In this document: positions 17,474 through 27,729 of the stretch, piece after piece | How positions within the stretch are numbered: the first letter of the stretch is position 1 | Layout of the letters: each line of letters opens with the position of its first letter | Assembly (NCBI GenBank): GCA_947500555.1 | Contig: CANMSE010000002.1 | Coordinates: 744,001-808,000 of the forward strand | DNA length: 64,000 nt | Source: an uncultured Fulvivirga sp. | Lineage (GTDB): Bacteria > Bacteroidota > Bacteroidia > Cytophagales > Cyclobacteriaceae | Reading direction: 5' to 3' | Translations under genes and position numbers: made by a program | Notes under the pieces: generated by a model | What the model was told of the DNA's origin: nothing | Databases searched by the model: none | What the model saw: only the letters and a program-made list of their open reading frames with translations

Positions 17474-18337
17474 ATGCAAAACAGTAAAGGCCATATCAAT
17501 CAACTTCTAGAACTAAATTTTGCCATGGTACTTATGAGCACATCAGGTGCTCTAGGCAGATATATTGTCATGCCTCCACCGGTCACCATTTGGTGGCGCT
17601 GCTTTTTGGCTGCCCTTTTCTTAGGGTTATTTTGCTGGTTTTGGAAAGTAAAATTTACTATCCATTCTCAGCGTGACGCTGTTCCTATATTTATAAGCGC
17701 AATTTTGCTGGGAGGGCACTGGATTACTTATTTTTTCTCACTTCAATATTCTTCGGTTGCAATAGGTATGTTGTCTCTATTCACCTACCCAGCAATGACA
17801 GCTTTTTTAGAGCCTCTCATTCTTAAAACAAAATTTCGTTTATCACATGTGTTTTTGGCAATACTGGTTTTGACCGGTATTTACTTTTTAGCACCAGAAT
17901 TCAATTTACAAGATGGTAATAGCTTAGGCATTGTTTTCGGCCTACTGTCAGCACTATTATATGCGTTGAGAAATATCCTTCTGAAAAAAAGAACTCAAAA
18001 ATATTCTGGATCTACATTAATGTTATTTCAGTTGATAGTAATTACTGTCATACTGTCTCCGGCTCTACTTATTTATTCAAGTAATGATTTTGTTTCGCAA
18101 TGGCCAGCGGTAGCCACTCTTGCTTTAGTCACAACAGCTATAGGTCATACACTTTTTGTAATGAGTTTTAAACATTTTTCAGTGAGCACGGCTAGTATAA
18201 TTAGCAGTTCTCAACCTATTTATGGTATCATATTAGGTGTCATTTTTTTGAATGAAATTCCTGGTTGGAGCACTATTCTTGGAGGCTCATTAATACTGAT
18301 GAGTGTAGTTATTGAGAGTATACGATCCTTTAGATAA
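17474..18337 (+). CDS. EamA/DMT-superfamily transporter
   Basis: Inner-membrane protein of 287 residues with ten predicted helices in two EamA repeats (about 10-140 and 150-284). Hallmarks are LMSTSGALGRYIV, WWRCFLAALFLGL, ALLYALRNILLKK and the C-terminal ISSSQPIYGIILGVIFLNEIP, read as ISSSQPIYGIILG. Members export amino acids or other metabolites; substrate unknown. Convergent with arfB, the stops abutting. Confidence 0.9.
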   Translation: MQNSKGHINQLLELNFAMVLMSTSGALGRYIVMPPPVTIWWRCFLAALFLGLFCWFWKVKFTIHSQRDAVPIFISAILLGGHWITYFFSLQYSSVAIGMLSLFTYPAMTAFLEPLILKTKFRLSHVFLAILVLTGIYFLAPEFNLQDGNSLGIVFGLLSALLYALRNILLKKRTQKYSGSTLMLFQLIVITVILSPALLIYSSNDFVSQWPAVATLALVTTAIGHTLFVMSFKHFSVSTASIISSSQPIYGIILGVIFLNEIPGWSTILGGSLILMSVVIESIRSFR

Positions 18338-18754
18338 TTACTCTAGCCTTCTTCTCATACTTTTCTTCTCAGAGTGCTTTTTCTTGTCATCCAGTCGTTT
18401 GAGTATGGCTGATTTTTTAGGCTTAGTAAGTTTTCTTGGTTTCTTTATGGCAAAGGCTTTGGCCAGTAGCTTATCACACTTTCTTAATGCCATTTCCTTA
18501 TTCTGAAGTTGAGACCTTTTGTTCTGAGCAGTAACACTAAGCTTCCCTTCTTTATTGATTCGGGAAGCCAACTTGTCAAGAATAATTTTCTTTTGTTCAT
18601 CATTAAGAATCGATGAGGCTTGAATGTCAAAATTCAAGGTCATTTTAGTATTGACCTTATTTACATGTTGACCACCTGGCCCACTGCTTTTTGAAGCTAG
18701 AAACGATATTTCCGTTAAAATATCGTTCACTGTGACCTTGTATTTATTTGACAT
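18338..18754 (-). CDS. arfB: Ribosome-rescue peptidyl-tRNA hydrolase ArfB
   Basis: Release-factor-like protein of 138 residues that frees stalled non-stop ribosomes. The catalytic GGQ motif is at residues 27-29 (SSGPGGQHVNKV), and the Lys/Arg-rich C-terminal tail (KPKKSAILKRLDDKKKHSEK) is the part that enters the empty mRNA channel in this family. Length and layout are those of ArfB/YaeJ, which lacks the codon-recognition domain of release factors. Confidence 0.93.
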   Translation of the reverse strand: MSNKYKVTVNDILTEISFLASKSSGPGGQHVNKVNTKMTLNFDIQASSILNDEQKKIILDKLASRINKEGKLSVTAQNKRSQLQNKEMALRKCDKLLAKAFAIKKPRKLTKPKKSAILKRLDDKKKHSEKKSMRRRLE

Positions 18755-18839
18755 AATGTAACCTAGAACTATTTTAGAGTCTTAAACGGATCAATTTACG
18801 CACCTTAAAAGTAATTCATAAATTGAGTAACATTGAGAA

Positions 18840-19940
18840 ATGGTTTTCTACGTTTCGATTTTTCTTTGTGCTGTGGGAGGTCTTCAAGGTTTATTCCTGA
18901 CCTTAGTCATAGTTAAATTTTCAAAAAAGAAAAGCGGAGACTTTAGGTGGTTAATTGCACTACTTTCTATCGTTTCCATTACGCTTATTGGGAGAACTCT
19001 ATTCCTTTTTGAAGACTCAATTGATTTGCGTCTGACAATATTGACTGATCTGATTCTATTCCTTTACGGCCCTCTATTTTACTTTTTTGTGCTTAGCTCT
19101 TTTAAGACGAAAATGGCAGCTTCTAAATTTGGGATTCATTTACTTCCGGCATTAATTCACTTATTGTCCGTTATACCCCAATTCACCTTCTCACTTGAAG
19201 AGTATTTGTCATTTACTACCACCGCCTCATGGCAACTATACATTAACACCGTTGTTATTTTGGCACTCGCACATAACCTATTTTATTGCCTTAAATCGTA
19301 CCAATTTTTTAAGAAACAGGAACAGTTTTTCAACTCTCATTCTATACCTTTTGAAGCAGGGCACTATAAGTTATCGAATCAGATATATGCAGGTATTTTA
19401 GTGTTATTCTTCATAGCTGTAGTATCATTTAATACTAATTATATTTTTGCAATTAACATGTACCAAATAACCTGGATCTCCATATCCTGGTTTACTTATG
19501 GGATCACATATTATCTTGTACTTCACCCTAATAAGTTTGGAGACCATTTAATAAAGGCTAGAAGAAATCACGAAAGACATATTAAAGATCAAGAACAATT
19601 AAAAAAAATTGCAGAAGAACTAAAGCACGAGCTTGACAGTGGCATTTACCTCGATTCAGAATTATCATTAGCTACACTATCCCAAAAGCTCAAAACTAAT
19701 AATGTAGTTTTATCCAAGGCAATTAACAAAGAGTTCCGTTCCAACTTCTATGATTTAATAAATCATTATCGAATTGAACAATTTATTAACCTTGCAGGAG
19801 ATGAAGCCCACGCACATCTAAACTATCTAGGGCTTGCAACCGAAGTAGGATTTAATTCAAAAACTACCTTTAATAAATATTTCAAAAAGTATAAAGGAGT
19901 TACACCAAAGGAATACTTTAAAAGAGCTGGGATTTCCTAA
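18840..19940 (+). CDS. AraC-family regulator with membrane N-terminus
   Basis: A 366-residue protein with about seven N-terminal helices (residues 1-230) and a C-terminal AraC-type DNA-binding domain (about 265-365, with LSLATLSQKLKTNNVVLSKA and TEVGFNSKTTFNKYFKKYKG). This 7TM-HTH_18 layout is common in Bacteroidota and suggests a membrane-anchored sensor-regulator. The YHS-domain gene begins 69 bp downstream on the same strand and may be its target. Confidence 0.9.
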   Translation: MVFYVSIFLCAVGGLQGLFLTLVIVKFSKKKSGDFRWLIALLSIVSITLIGRTLFLFEDSIDLRLTILTDLILFLYGPLFYFFVLSSFKTKMAASKFGIHLLPALIHLLSVIPQFTFSLEEYLSFTTTASWQLYINTVVILALAHNLFYCLKSYQFFKKQEQFFNSHSIPFEAGHYKLSNQIYAGILVLFFIAVVSFNTNYIFAINMYQITWISISWFTYGITYYLVLHPNKFGDHLIKARRNHERHIKDQEQLKKIAEELKHELDSGIYLDSELSLATLSQKLKTNNVVLSKAINKEFRSNFYDLINHYRIEQFINLAGDEAHAHLNYLGLATEVGFNSKTTFNKYFKKYKGVTPKEYFKRAGIS

Positions 19941-20009
19941 AAATTTTGTACAACATAATTATCTCGAACGAATAATTGTGTGTATACCTGTAGCATAGTC
20001 ATAAAAAAC

Positions 20010-21014
20010 ATGCACAGATCTATTTACATTATTTTTATAGGTTTCATTACACTATCAGGTTATGGGCAATCGGGCAAGTCATGGTTCCATAATATTGACG
20101 AGAATAACATCGCTATAAACAGTTATGACGTAACAACATATTTTACAGAAACTGAACCTAAAATCGGAGAAGAGAAACACTCAGAAACTTATGAAGGTAT
20201 TCGCTACCTCTTTAGCTCCGATAAAAATAAACAAACATTTAAGAATGATCCGGAGAAATACGCCCCAAAGTATGGAGGATGGTGTGCTTATCGAATGGCG
20301 CAAAAATTAGAGGAAGTTGGTTGGGCTCAGTCTAGAATACCTATAGATCCACTGTCCTACAAAATTATCAATGGATCGCTATACCTATTCTCCAACGTTG
20401 CTGGTAATGCTAAAGAAGCTTGGGAAAATCACGACCAAAATGAAATGATCACACGTGCTGATTCATTTTGGAAAAGTAGAGTTGAGCTTTCTGAGTTAGC
20501 CAATGGAAAACCTGATGGCCTGAACCCAACAGCCAGAATGGAAAATCTACTTTGGCAAAGGTTTATGGGGAAATGGAAAGGCACCGGGCAGATGCTAGTG
20601 AGTCTTGAACCAAAAAGATACAGCCCTTACCCACCTGCTACCTGGACTTTTTGGTACGGTTTCAATGGTTTTTGCATTCAAGATGAGTGGGTTGCCTCCA
20701 ATGATATAGGTGGTACCTGGAATGGTCCAGCCATAAGAGGCTATGATCCTGCAAAACAAGAGTGGCATATGACATTTATACCTGTAAACGCTGGTAGAGA
20801 TGCTACATGGCTTATGACGGGAAATTTCAATGATAAAATGGAGTTGGAAGGTACTGTTGAAGGTACTGATCCAAGAGGCATGAAGTATATTCAGCGGATA
20901 TTCTTTTATGAAATAGAAGAAGAAAGCTTCTCCTGGAGGGCTGATCGGTCATATGATGAAGGGAAAACTTGGATCGAAAAATTTCTTGATATACAAGCTT
21001 CAAGAATAGATTGA
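20010..21014 (+). CDS. Exported YHS-domain protein with DUF1579-like C-terminus
   Basis: Exported two-domain protein. I start at ATG 20010 (MHRSIYIIFIGFITLSGYGQ, a good signal peptide) rather than the upstream GTG at 19980. The YHS-like domain covers about residues 25-140 (SYDVTTYF, FKNDPEKYAPKYGGWCAYRMA). The C-terminal half (about 175-333) resembles DUF1579 (FMGKWKGTGQM, TWNGPAIRGYDPAKQEW). YHS domains can bind metal or haem-like cofactors; the substrate here is unknown. It lies between an AraC-type regulator and an alpha/beta hydrolase on the same strand. Confidence 0.78.
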   Translation: MHRSIYIIFIGFITLSGYGQSGKSWFHNIDENNIAINSYDVTTYFTETEPKIGEEKHSETYEGIRYLFSSDKNKQTFKNDPEKYAPKYGGWCAYRMAQKLEEVGWAQSRIPIDPLSYKIINGSLYLFSNVAGNAKEAWENHDQNEMITRADSFWKSRVELSELANGKPDGLNPTARMENLLWQRFMGKWKGTGQMLVSLEPKRYSPYPPATWTFWYGFNGFCIQDEWVASNDIGGTWNGPAIRGYDPAKQEWHMTFIPVNAGRDATWLMTGNFNDKMELEGTVEGTDPRGMKYIQRIFFYEIEEESFSWRADRSYDEGKTWIEKFLDIQASRID

Positions 21015-21053
21015 TAGCTATTTTTAAGGTTTAGTTGACCATCTATTCATACA

Positions 21054-21974
21054 ATGTATCTTAAAAGGCTGCTCTTACCTATAGGGGTTTTAACTGTTTC
21101 AATTATTGCAGTCTTTTTAATTCTAAAACAACCAGATATTCCTTTTAATGAACTAGTCAAAAAATATACGAATAAGGAATCAAAACTCATCGAGGTTGAT
21201 GGACAGAAGGTACATTATAGACAAGAGGGTGAAGGTCCACACCTACTATTACTTCATGGAACAGCTTCGTCACTCCACACATGGGATGGTTGGGTAGAAG
21301 AGTTAAAAAATCACTTTACCATCACTCGTCTCGATCTCCCTGCCTTTGGACTTACAGGCGCACACCCTGATGGAAACTACTCAATTGATTTTTACACGAG
21401 CTTTCTTAATGAATTTGTTAATCAACTTGACCTGGATTCGTTGCATGTTGCAGGGAACTCTTTAGGTGGTGGTATAGCATGGAGTTATGCATTGTCACAT
21501 CCTGAAAAAGTAAGTAAACTAGTACTGATTGATGCTTCAGGCTATCCCTCAGGTGAGATTCCGTTTGTATTCAAGCTGGCAAGAAATGATCTGACTGCAG
21601 ATTTGCTAAAAAGTATTACCCCAAGGTCTTTCGTTGAAAAAAATATTCAAGATGTTTATTACAATGACTCCAAAATCAATGACCTATTAATTGATAGATA
21701 TTATGAACTAACGCTGGCACCAGGCAATAGACAGGCTTTTATTGATAGAGCAAGAATAAACATGGGGTACAACCACAAGCGACTATCTGAAATAAAGGCC
21801 CCAACATTAATCCTATGGGGTAAATATGATGAATGGGTACCCTTAGAAAATGCTTATAAATTTAATAATAATATAGAAGGTAGCGAGCTAGTCATTCTGG
21901 AATCAGGCCATGTTCCAATGGAAGAGAACCCAGTTATCACAGCGACAAGAGTTAAGTCCTTTCTAAAAGATTAG
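21054..21974 (+). CDS. Alpha/beta hydrolase, membrane-anchored
   Basis: A 306-residue alpha/beta-fold hydrolase with an N-terminal helix (residues 5-24). The oxyanion segment is LLLLHGTASS, the nucleophile elbow AGNSLGGG has Ser136, the acid lies in LILWGKYDEWVP, and the catalytic His in ESGHVPMEENP. Best described as an esterase or epoxide-hydrolase-like enzyme of unknown substrate. It follows the YHS gene by 39 bp and overlaps the stop of the convergent deacetylase gene. Confidence 0.88.
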   Translation: MYLKRLLLPIGVLTVSIIAVFLILKQPDIPFNELVKKYTNKESKLIEVDGQKVHYRQEGEGPHLLLLHGTASSLHTWDGWVEELKNHFTITRLDLPAFGLTGAHPDGNYSIDFYTSFLNEFVNQLDLDSLHVAGNSLGGGIAWSYALSHPEKVSKLVLIDASGYPSGEIPFVFKLARNDLTADLLKSITPRSFVEKNIQDVYYNDSKINDLLIDRYYELTLAPGNRQAFIDRARINMGYNHKRLSEIKAPTLILWGKYDEWVPLENAYKFNNNIEGSELVILESGHVPMEENPVITATRVKSFLKD

Positions 21975-22873
21975 AAGTAAATTTCTTGGGCCAACCGATA
22001 AGTATTCGCATGAGCTTCAATAATATCTTTGATTTTCTCAGAATAACCTCCACCCATACTGGCAACTAAGGGTATATTATTCTGATAGGCCGTCTTCAAC
22101 ACCATTTCATCTCTCTTTTTACATCCATCCATAGTTAGCCCCAATCTTCCCAACTTATCTGTCGCCAACACATCAACACCTGATTGAAAAAAGATAAAAT
22201 TTGGCTGAACTTCGGATACTAATTTTTTTAAATGTCTATCAAGTAGCGAAAGATAAGTTTTATCATTAGTCCCATCTCTAAGACCTACATCCAGATCTGA
22301 TCTTTCTTTATGAAGGGGATAGTTTTTCTCCCCATGCATACTAAAAGTAAAAACTCTGTGATCTTCCTGAAAAATTTCCGCAGTACCATTACCCTGATGT
22401 ACATCCAAATCAACGACCAATATTTGTTTTACCTTTTTATCATTTAGCAAATAATTAGCGGCAATAGCAATGTCATTTAAAAAACAGAACCCTTCGGCTC
22501 TGTCTGTGTAGGCATGATGTGTACCCCCTGCTATATTCATTGCTACTCCATATTCCAAAGCATAATCTGCGGCTTGCACTGTGCCGGCATTAATAGTTAT
22601 CTCCCGTTCTACTATCAACTCCGACAATGGAAATCCACTCTTTCGTTCTTCTTTCTTAGACAAAGAGATTGTTTTGAGTTTGTGCCAATAAGATTTATCG
22701 TGAGTGGAAAGAATTTCAGCTTCTGTCAGCTTTCGTGGTTTAAAGAAGTTTATCTCAGTTGCAGTTCCTTCATGTAACAATTGCTGTGGGAGCAGGTCAT
22801 ATTTTTCCATAGGAAATCTGTGCCCTTCAGGTAATGGATGATTATATATTTCGGACCAGGCTATTCTGAGCAT
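21971..22873 (-). CDS. Histone deacetylase-family (AcuC-like) zinc hydrolase
   Basis: A 300-residue member of the arginase/deacetylase fold (bacterial HDAC-like). Motifs are GGTHHAYTDRAEGFCFLND (general acid/base His pair), VDLDVHQGNGTAEIF (zinc ligands Asp and His), FFQSGVDVLATDKLGRL (zinc Asp) and ASMGGGYSEKI. Bacterial members deacetylate acetyl-lysine or acetylpolyamines. It starts 7 bp after the end of the upstream 515-residue gene on the same strand. Confidence 0.88.
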   Translation of the reverse strand: MLRIAWSEIYNHPLPEGHRFPMEKYDLLPQQLLHEGTATEINFFKPRKLTEAEILSTHDKSYWHKLKTISLSKKEERKSGFPLSELIVEREITINAGTVQAADYALEYGVAMNIAGGTHHAYTDRAEGFCFLNDIAIAANYLLNDKKVKQILVVDLDVHQGNGTAEIFQEDHRVFTFSMHGEKNYPLHKERSDLDVGLRDGTNDKTYLSLLDRHLKKLVSEVQPNFIFFQSGVDVLATDKLGRLGLTMDGCKKRDEMVLKTAYQNNIPLVASMGGGYSEKIKDIIEAHANTYRLAQEIYF

Positions 22874-22880
22874 TTAATAA

Positions 22881-24428
22881 TTATCTGTTTAAAAGTAATT
22901 GACCTTTTTCAGCAATTACTTCAGCAACACGTCTTCCGGAAATCTTACTTTCCAGCCATGATATAATATCAAAATATATAAACGCTCTCTTCTCAAATTG
23001 TTTATTCTGCAGTGGCCTAAGCAATTCCAATAACTTTTCGAACTCGGGTATTAAGTCTTCTTCTCTAAACTCCCCTGCTAATTTTCTAATGAAATTTAAA
23101 ATGGCCTTCTGAAATAAGTATAAATCATCCTTCTTAAGCATAAAACGGTATGCCGATCGGATGTAGTAGTCTATTACATCTAGGTTGCCAAGTTCATAGT
23201 GACTTATCAGATTAAGAATTCTGGCAAATGAATGAATATCCTCACGTAAATCGGCCTGCTCAGAATTAATTACTCGATTAAGCCATAAAATAGCTTGGCT
23301 ATAGTTGTCATTCCCGAAGTACAGACAAGACACCTTGTAGTATAATATAATTTTTGAGTGATTGTCTAACTGCTCAATGAAATCTTCTAGACCTGGTTTG
23401 ATTTTATTCATCAATGATACACCTGCACCAAAATCCCCGAGCATAAATATTCGATTAAACTCGTGAACGTAAGTATATTTGAGCAGCTTCAATCGGATAT
23501 TTTCGTTGGTCAGATTTTTAGGATAATGCCGCACTTCGCGAAGTCTTCGCGTTGTTTCTACAAACCCTCTATATTCATTTAACTTATATTGAGCAATCAT
23601 CAAATTGTTTAGAGCGTTCAAGTACCCCTCAATTCTACCGGTTCTCAATTCTTTGTATTCATCATACAATTGCACCCATTGCAATGCATAATTATATCCT
23701 TCTTTGAAATCTTGAATGAAAAAGTAATAAGCTGTATAAAGGCTATAAAGATTAATTTTCTCGTTGGTGGAAAGCAGTTCTTCTTCAAAGTAAGGCAGGT
23801 TTTTCTTTATTAAACTATTAATCAATTCTAAGTCCTTTCTACTCCTTATAAAACCAATTTTAGTGTAAATGGAATTCAGCTTCGCTGATAAATTAGTAAA
23901 GGTATTTACGTTATTTATTCGCTGGTTTACATCCCTTACCTCTTCAATTATTCTATTCACTCTGGCTTCATTATCTGATCCAATAGTCTGCATCAGCATA
24001 TTCTTTTCCCACTTTAGAATTTCAAGCTGCAGTTCTAGATTATCAATTTTTTTAGCACGCTTCTTCGCCTTTTTCAGAACATCGACACACTGATCATATA
24101 GACTTCGATTGAATAATAGTTGGGCATGATCTATCATTTCCCTTATCTGTATATCAATAACGCTTTTTTGATTGTATTGCCTAATCGTTTGTAGCAGCTT
24201 CTTATAAAGGTGAGCCTTCAAATTTGACAACTGTTCTCTTTTTACATTCGAAGCTTTTTCTAGTAGTTCCAGCTCATCATATTCAGATTGCTCGTCAATA
24301 ATCTCAAACAGTTTCAAATACTTCTTTTCAGCATCCTGAGTTTGAAATTGGAGTCTGAAATACCTTTTCTCGCTCTTTTTAAGAGATTTTATCAATTGAT
24401 ATAAGGTATCGGAACTAGTTTTTGACAT
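22881..24428 (-). CDS. Large helical protein, unknown function
   Basis: I do not recognise a named family. The 515-residue product is highly charged and predicted almost wholly helical, with TPR-like spacing in the middle (YYFFIQDFKEGYNYALQWV, then ALNNLMIAQYKLNEYRGFV). The N-terminus SDTLYQLIKSLKKSEKRYFR is a pattern I associate with conserved Bacteroidota proteins. There is no signal peptide or membrane helix, so it is probably cytoplasmic. The deacetylase gene follows by 7 bp, so the two may be cotranscribed. Divergent from leuA. Confidence 0.7.
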   Translation of the reverse strand: MSKTSSDTLYQLIKSLKKSEKRYFRLQFQTQDAEKKYLKLFEIIDEQSEYDELELLEKASNVKREQLSNLKAHLYKKLLQTIRQYNQKSVIDIQIREMIDHAQLLFNRSLYDQCVDVLKKAKKRAKKIDNLELQLEILKWEKNMLMQTIGSDNEARVNRIIEEVRDVNQRINNVNTFTNLSAKLNSIYTKIGFIRSRKDLELINSLIKKNLPYFEEELLSTNEKINLYSLYTAYYFFIQDFKEGYNYALQWVQLYDEYKELRTGRIEGYLNALNNLMIAQYKLNEYRGFVETTRRLREVRHYPKNLTNENIRLKLLKYTYVHEFNRIFMLGDFGAGVSLMNKIKPGLEDFIEQLDNHSKIILYYKVSCLYFGNDNYSQAILWLNRVINSEQADLREDIHSFARILNLISHYELGNLDVIDYYIRSAYRFMLKKDDLYLFQKAILNFIRKLAGEFREEDLIPEFEKLLELLRPLQNKQFEKRAFIYFDIISWLESKISGRRVAEVIAEKGQLLLNR

Positions 24429-24579
24429 CGTAATTAAAAAAACGATTATTATATATTAAGATAAATAAACGTACAAAAAACCAAATTAGAAATCGTAATT
24501 AATAAAATATTAGGTACAACTCCCCATGAATCATTCAAATACTTTTGGTTTGAAGTCATTTTATAAAAAATAATTATCA

Positions 24580-25740
24580 ATGGGGGGCAAGGTTCAAATA
24601 TTTGATACAACACTTAGAGATGGGGAACAGGTACCGGGGTGTGGTCTAAATAAAAAAGAAAAAATAATCATTACAGAGGCACTGGAAGAACTAGGTGTAG
24701 ATATTATAGAAGCGGGATTTCCTATCTCCAGTCCAGGTGATTTTGAATCGGTTAAAGCCATAGCCGAAACTGTTAATAATGCAACAGTGTGTGCGTTGTC
24801 CCGTGCTGTAAAAAAAGACATCGAATGTGCCGCTGAATCACTTAGGAAAGCTAAGTATCCCAGGATACATACAGGAATCGGGACTTCAGATCAGCATGTT
24901 TTTACTAAACTGAAAATATCGAAAGAAAAAGTTCTAGAGAAAGCAAGAGACTGTGTATCATATGCCAAGAAGTTTGTTGATGACGTAGAATTCTATGCCG
25001 AAGATGCAGGTAGAACGGACAATGATTTTTTAGCACAAGTAATCCAAGAGGCTGTTAAAGCTGGGGCTACCGTAGTAAATATTCCTGATACAACGGGCTA
25101 CTGTCTTCCTGAAGAATACGGCCAAAAAATCAAATACCTGGTAGATCATGTAGACGGTATTGAAAATGTGACCATTTCTACACATTGTCATAACGATCTC
25201 GGTTTATCCACAGCAAATAGTATTGCCGGTATTCAAAATGGGGCAAGACAAATAGAATGTACCATCAATGGTGTAGGAGAAAGAGCGGGAAACACCTCAT
25301 TGGAAGAAGTGGTCATGGTAATGAGAAAACATAAAGGTTTAAACTTTGATACCAATATCAATACCCAAAACCTTTATCCTATTAGCAGACTTGTATCTGA
25401 AACTATGAATATGCCTGTTCAGGCAAACAAAGCTATAGTGGGAAGCAATGCATTTGCACATTCGTCCGGCATTCACCAAGATGGAGTTATCAAGAACAGA
25501 GATAACTATGAAATTATTGATCCTGCAGAAGTGGGTGTAAATAAGTCAAGTATTATTTTGACAGCAAGAAGTGGACGAGCAGCGCTAAACTTTAGGTTAG
25601 GGCAAATAGGTGTTGTTTTGAACAAAAGCGAATTGGAAGAGACCTACCAAAGGTTTCTTCGTTTGGCAGATGATATCAATGTTGTTGATGATCCTGAATT
25701 AAAAGAATTGGTTGGAGCTTACGCTCATATTACCGTTTAA
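24580..25740 (+). CDS. leuA: 2-isopropylmalate synthase, short form
   Basis: Condenses acetyl-CoA with 2-ketoisovalerate, the first step to leucine. The HMGL-like TIM barrel is clear: [36 protein letters not shown] (metal ligands) and [15 protein letters not shown], with [15 protein letters not shown] in the linker domain. At 386 residues it lacks the C-terminal LeuA regulatory domain of the 500-residue enzymes, so classical leucine feedback through that domain is absent. First gene of leuACDB, 9 bp before leuC. Confidence 0.93.
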   Translation: MGGKVQIFDTTLRDGEQVPGCGLNKKEKIIITEALEELGVDIIEAGFPISSPGDFESVKAIAETVNNATVCALSRAVKKDIECAAESLRKAKYPRIHTGIGTSDQHVFTKLKISKEKVLEKARDCVSYAKKFVDDVEFYAEDAGRTDNDFLAQVIQEAVKAGATVVNIPDTTGYCLPEEYGQKIKYLVDHVDGIENVTISTHCHNDLGLSTANSIAGIQNGARQIECTINGVGERAGNTSLEEVVMVMRKHKGLNFDTNINTQNLYPISRLVSETMNMPVQANKAIVGSNAFAHSSGIHQDGVIKNRDNYEIIDPAEVGVNKSSIILTARSGRAALNFRLGQIGVVLNKSELEETYQRFLRLADDINVVDDPELKELVGAYAHITV

Positions 25741-25749
25741 TTTAAAGAA

Positions 25750-27138
25750 ATGCAGCCTAAAACTTTATTCGATAAAATCTGGGATAATCATGTGGTACAT
25801 TCCATAGAAAATGGACCGCAGGTTGTTTATATAGATCGTCACTTTATACATGAAGTTACCAGTCCGCAGGCATTTGCTGGTTTAAAAAAACGTGGTGTAA
25901 GCGTGTTTCGTCCATCACAAACCATTGCTACAGCGGATCATAATGTTCCGACTAAAGATCAGCATCTACCCATAAAGGATGCCTTATCAAAACATCAGGT
26001 AGATACACTCATAACCAACTGTAAAGAATTTGGAGTTGAACTTTATGGATTGGGTCATCCATATCAGGGAATCGTACATGTAATAGGTCCTGAATTAGGT
26101 ATTACACAACCCGGTATGACGATAGTATGTGGGGATAGTCATACTTCAACTCATGGCGCATTTGGAAATATTGCATTTGGAATCGGTACAAGTGAAGTAG
26201 AACAGGTTTTAGCTACACAATGTGTACTTCAGAACAAACCTAAAACCATGAAAATTGAGGTTAATGGTTCACTAAAAAATGGAGTAGTATCAAAAGACAT
26301 AATACTTTATGTCATCTCCCAATTATCAACGAGTGGAGGTACAGGTCATTTCATTGAGTTTTGTGGATCAGCTATAACATCTCTGTCTATGGAAGCCAGA
26401 ATGACTATTTGCAATATGAGCATTGAGATGGGAGCACGTGGCGGCTTGATTGCTCCTGACAAAACTACTTTCGAATACCTTCAGAATCGCCCTTTCGCAC
26501 CTAAAGGCAGTGATTGGGAAAAGAAATTGAAAGAATGGGCTTCATTAAAAACTGATAAGTCAGCAAAATTTGATCAGGAGTATTACTTCAAAGCTGATGA
26601 CATAGAACCTATGATTACCTATGGCACCAATCCCGGAATGGGAATTGGAATTACCGAAAAGATCCCTTCTCTTAATGGTGATGCAAGCATAAAAAAGTCA
26701 TTGGAATACATGGACCTTTCAGGTGGAAGTCAGCTGTTAGGCAAAAAAATAGACTACGTATTTATCGGCAGCTGTACCAATTCAAGAATTGAAGATTTGA
26801 GATTGGTCGCTGAATTGGTGAAAGGCAAAACAAAAGCTAGTCATGTGAATGCAATGATCATCCCAGGATCAAAGCAAGTTGAAAAACAGGCTATAGAAGA
26901 AGGTCTGGATAAAATTCTACAAGAAGCCGGTTTTGAATTGCGACAATCTGGTTGTTCGGCTTGCTTAGGAATGAATGAGGATAAAGTCCCAAAAGGGAAA
27001 TACTGCGTTTCTACCTCAAATAGAAATTTTGAAGGTCGCCAAGGCCCTGGAGCAAGGACAATGCTCGCTAGTCCGTTGACAGCTGCGGCTTCTGCACTTA
27101 CAGGACATATCACAGATGTTAGAGAAATGTTGAATTAG
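25750..27138 (+). CDS. leuC: 3-isopropylmalate dehydratase large subunit
   Basis: Aconitase-family [4Fe-4S] subunit that isomerises 2- to 3-isopropylmalate with LeuD. Cluster cysteines are visible in [13 protein letters not shown] and [12 protein letters not shown], and the active-site pattern [20 protein letters not shown] is present. The 462-residue length is normal. It is followed by leuD after 3 bp. Confidence 0.96.
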   Translation: MQPKTLFDKIWDNHVVHSIENGPQVVYIDRHFIHEVTSPQAFAGLKKRGVSVFRPSQTIATADHNVPTKDQHLPIKDALSKHQVDTLITNCKEFGVELYGLGHPYQGIVHVIGPELGITQPGMTIVCGDSHTSTHGAFGNIAFGIGTSEVEQVLATQCVLQNKPKTMKIEVNGSLKNGVVSKDIILYVISQLSTSGGTGHFIEFCGSAITSLSMEARMTICNMSIEMGARGGLIAPDKTTFEYLQNRPFAPKGSDWEKKLKEWASLKTDKSAKFDQEYYFKADDIEPMITYGTNPGMGIGITEKIPSLNGDASIKKSLEYMDLSGGSQLLGKKIDYVFIGSCTNSRIEDLRLVAELVKGKTKASHVNAMIIPGSKQVEKQAIEEGLDKILQEAGFELRQSGCSACLGMNEDKVPKGKYCVSTSNRNFEGRQGPGARTMLASPLTAAASALTGHITDVREMLN

Positions 27139-27141
27139 GCC

Positions 27142-27723
27142 ATGGATAAATTTACCACACTTGAATCGACCTGTATTCCCCTTCCTTTGCAAGACGTGGA
27201 TACTGACCAAATCATCCCAGCTAGATTTCTGAAAGCAACGACCAGAGATGGGTTCGGAGATAATCTATTTAGAGATTGGAGGTATAGCCAAAATGGACAG
27301 GCAAATCCTGAGTTCATATTGAATAAAGGGTTATCAGGAGAAATTTTAGTGGCTGGAAGAAACTTTGGTTGTGGGTCTAGTCGTGAACATGCCGCCTGGG
27401 CTATTTATGATTACGGCATCAAAGTAGTAATCTCGAGTTTCTTCGCTGACATTTTTAAAAATAACGCACTTAATAATGGGCTATTGCCTGTGCAGGTAAG
27501 TGACGAATTTTTGGAAATACTCTTCAAGGAAATAGAAAAAGATCCTGATACGAAGGTGATTGTGAGTTTAGAAAATGAGATCATAAAGATTAAAGATTCA
27601 GACTATCAAGAAGAATTTGAAATCAATGAGTATAAAAAATACTGTTTAACAAATGGCTATGATGACATTGATTTCTTAATCAGTAAAAAGAAAGCTATTG
27701 GAGAGTTTGAAACAAGTAGATAA
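27142..27723 (+). CDS. leuD: 3-isopropylmalate dehydratase small subunit
   Basis: Swivelling domain subunit of isopropylmalate isomerase. Motifs [14 protein letters not shown] and [17 protein letters not shown] identify it. The 193-residue length is normal. It sits between leuC and leuB with gaps of 3 and 6 bp. Confidence 0.96.
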   Translation: MDKFTTLESTCIPLPLQDVDTDQIIPARFLKATTRDGFGDNLFRDWRYSQNGQANPEFILNKGLSGEILVAGRNFGCGSSREHAAWAIYDYGIKVVISSFFADIFKNNALNNGLLPVQVSDEFLEILFKEIEKDPDTKVIVSLENEIIKIKDSDYQEEFEINEYKKYCLTNGYDDIDFLISKKKAIGEFETSR

Positions 27724-27729
27724 ACGGAG

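Noticed and set aside
24526..24573. 15-codon ORF just upstream of leuA as a leucine leader peptide
   Set aside because: It contains only one Leu codon, and no terminator or competing hairpin lies before leuA.
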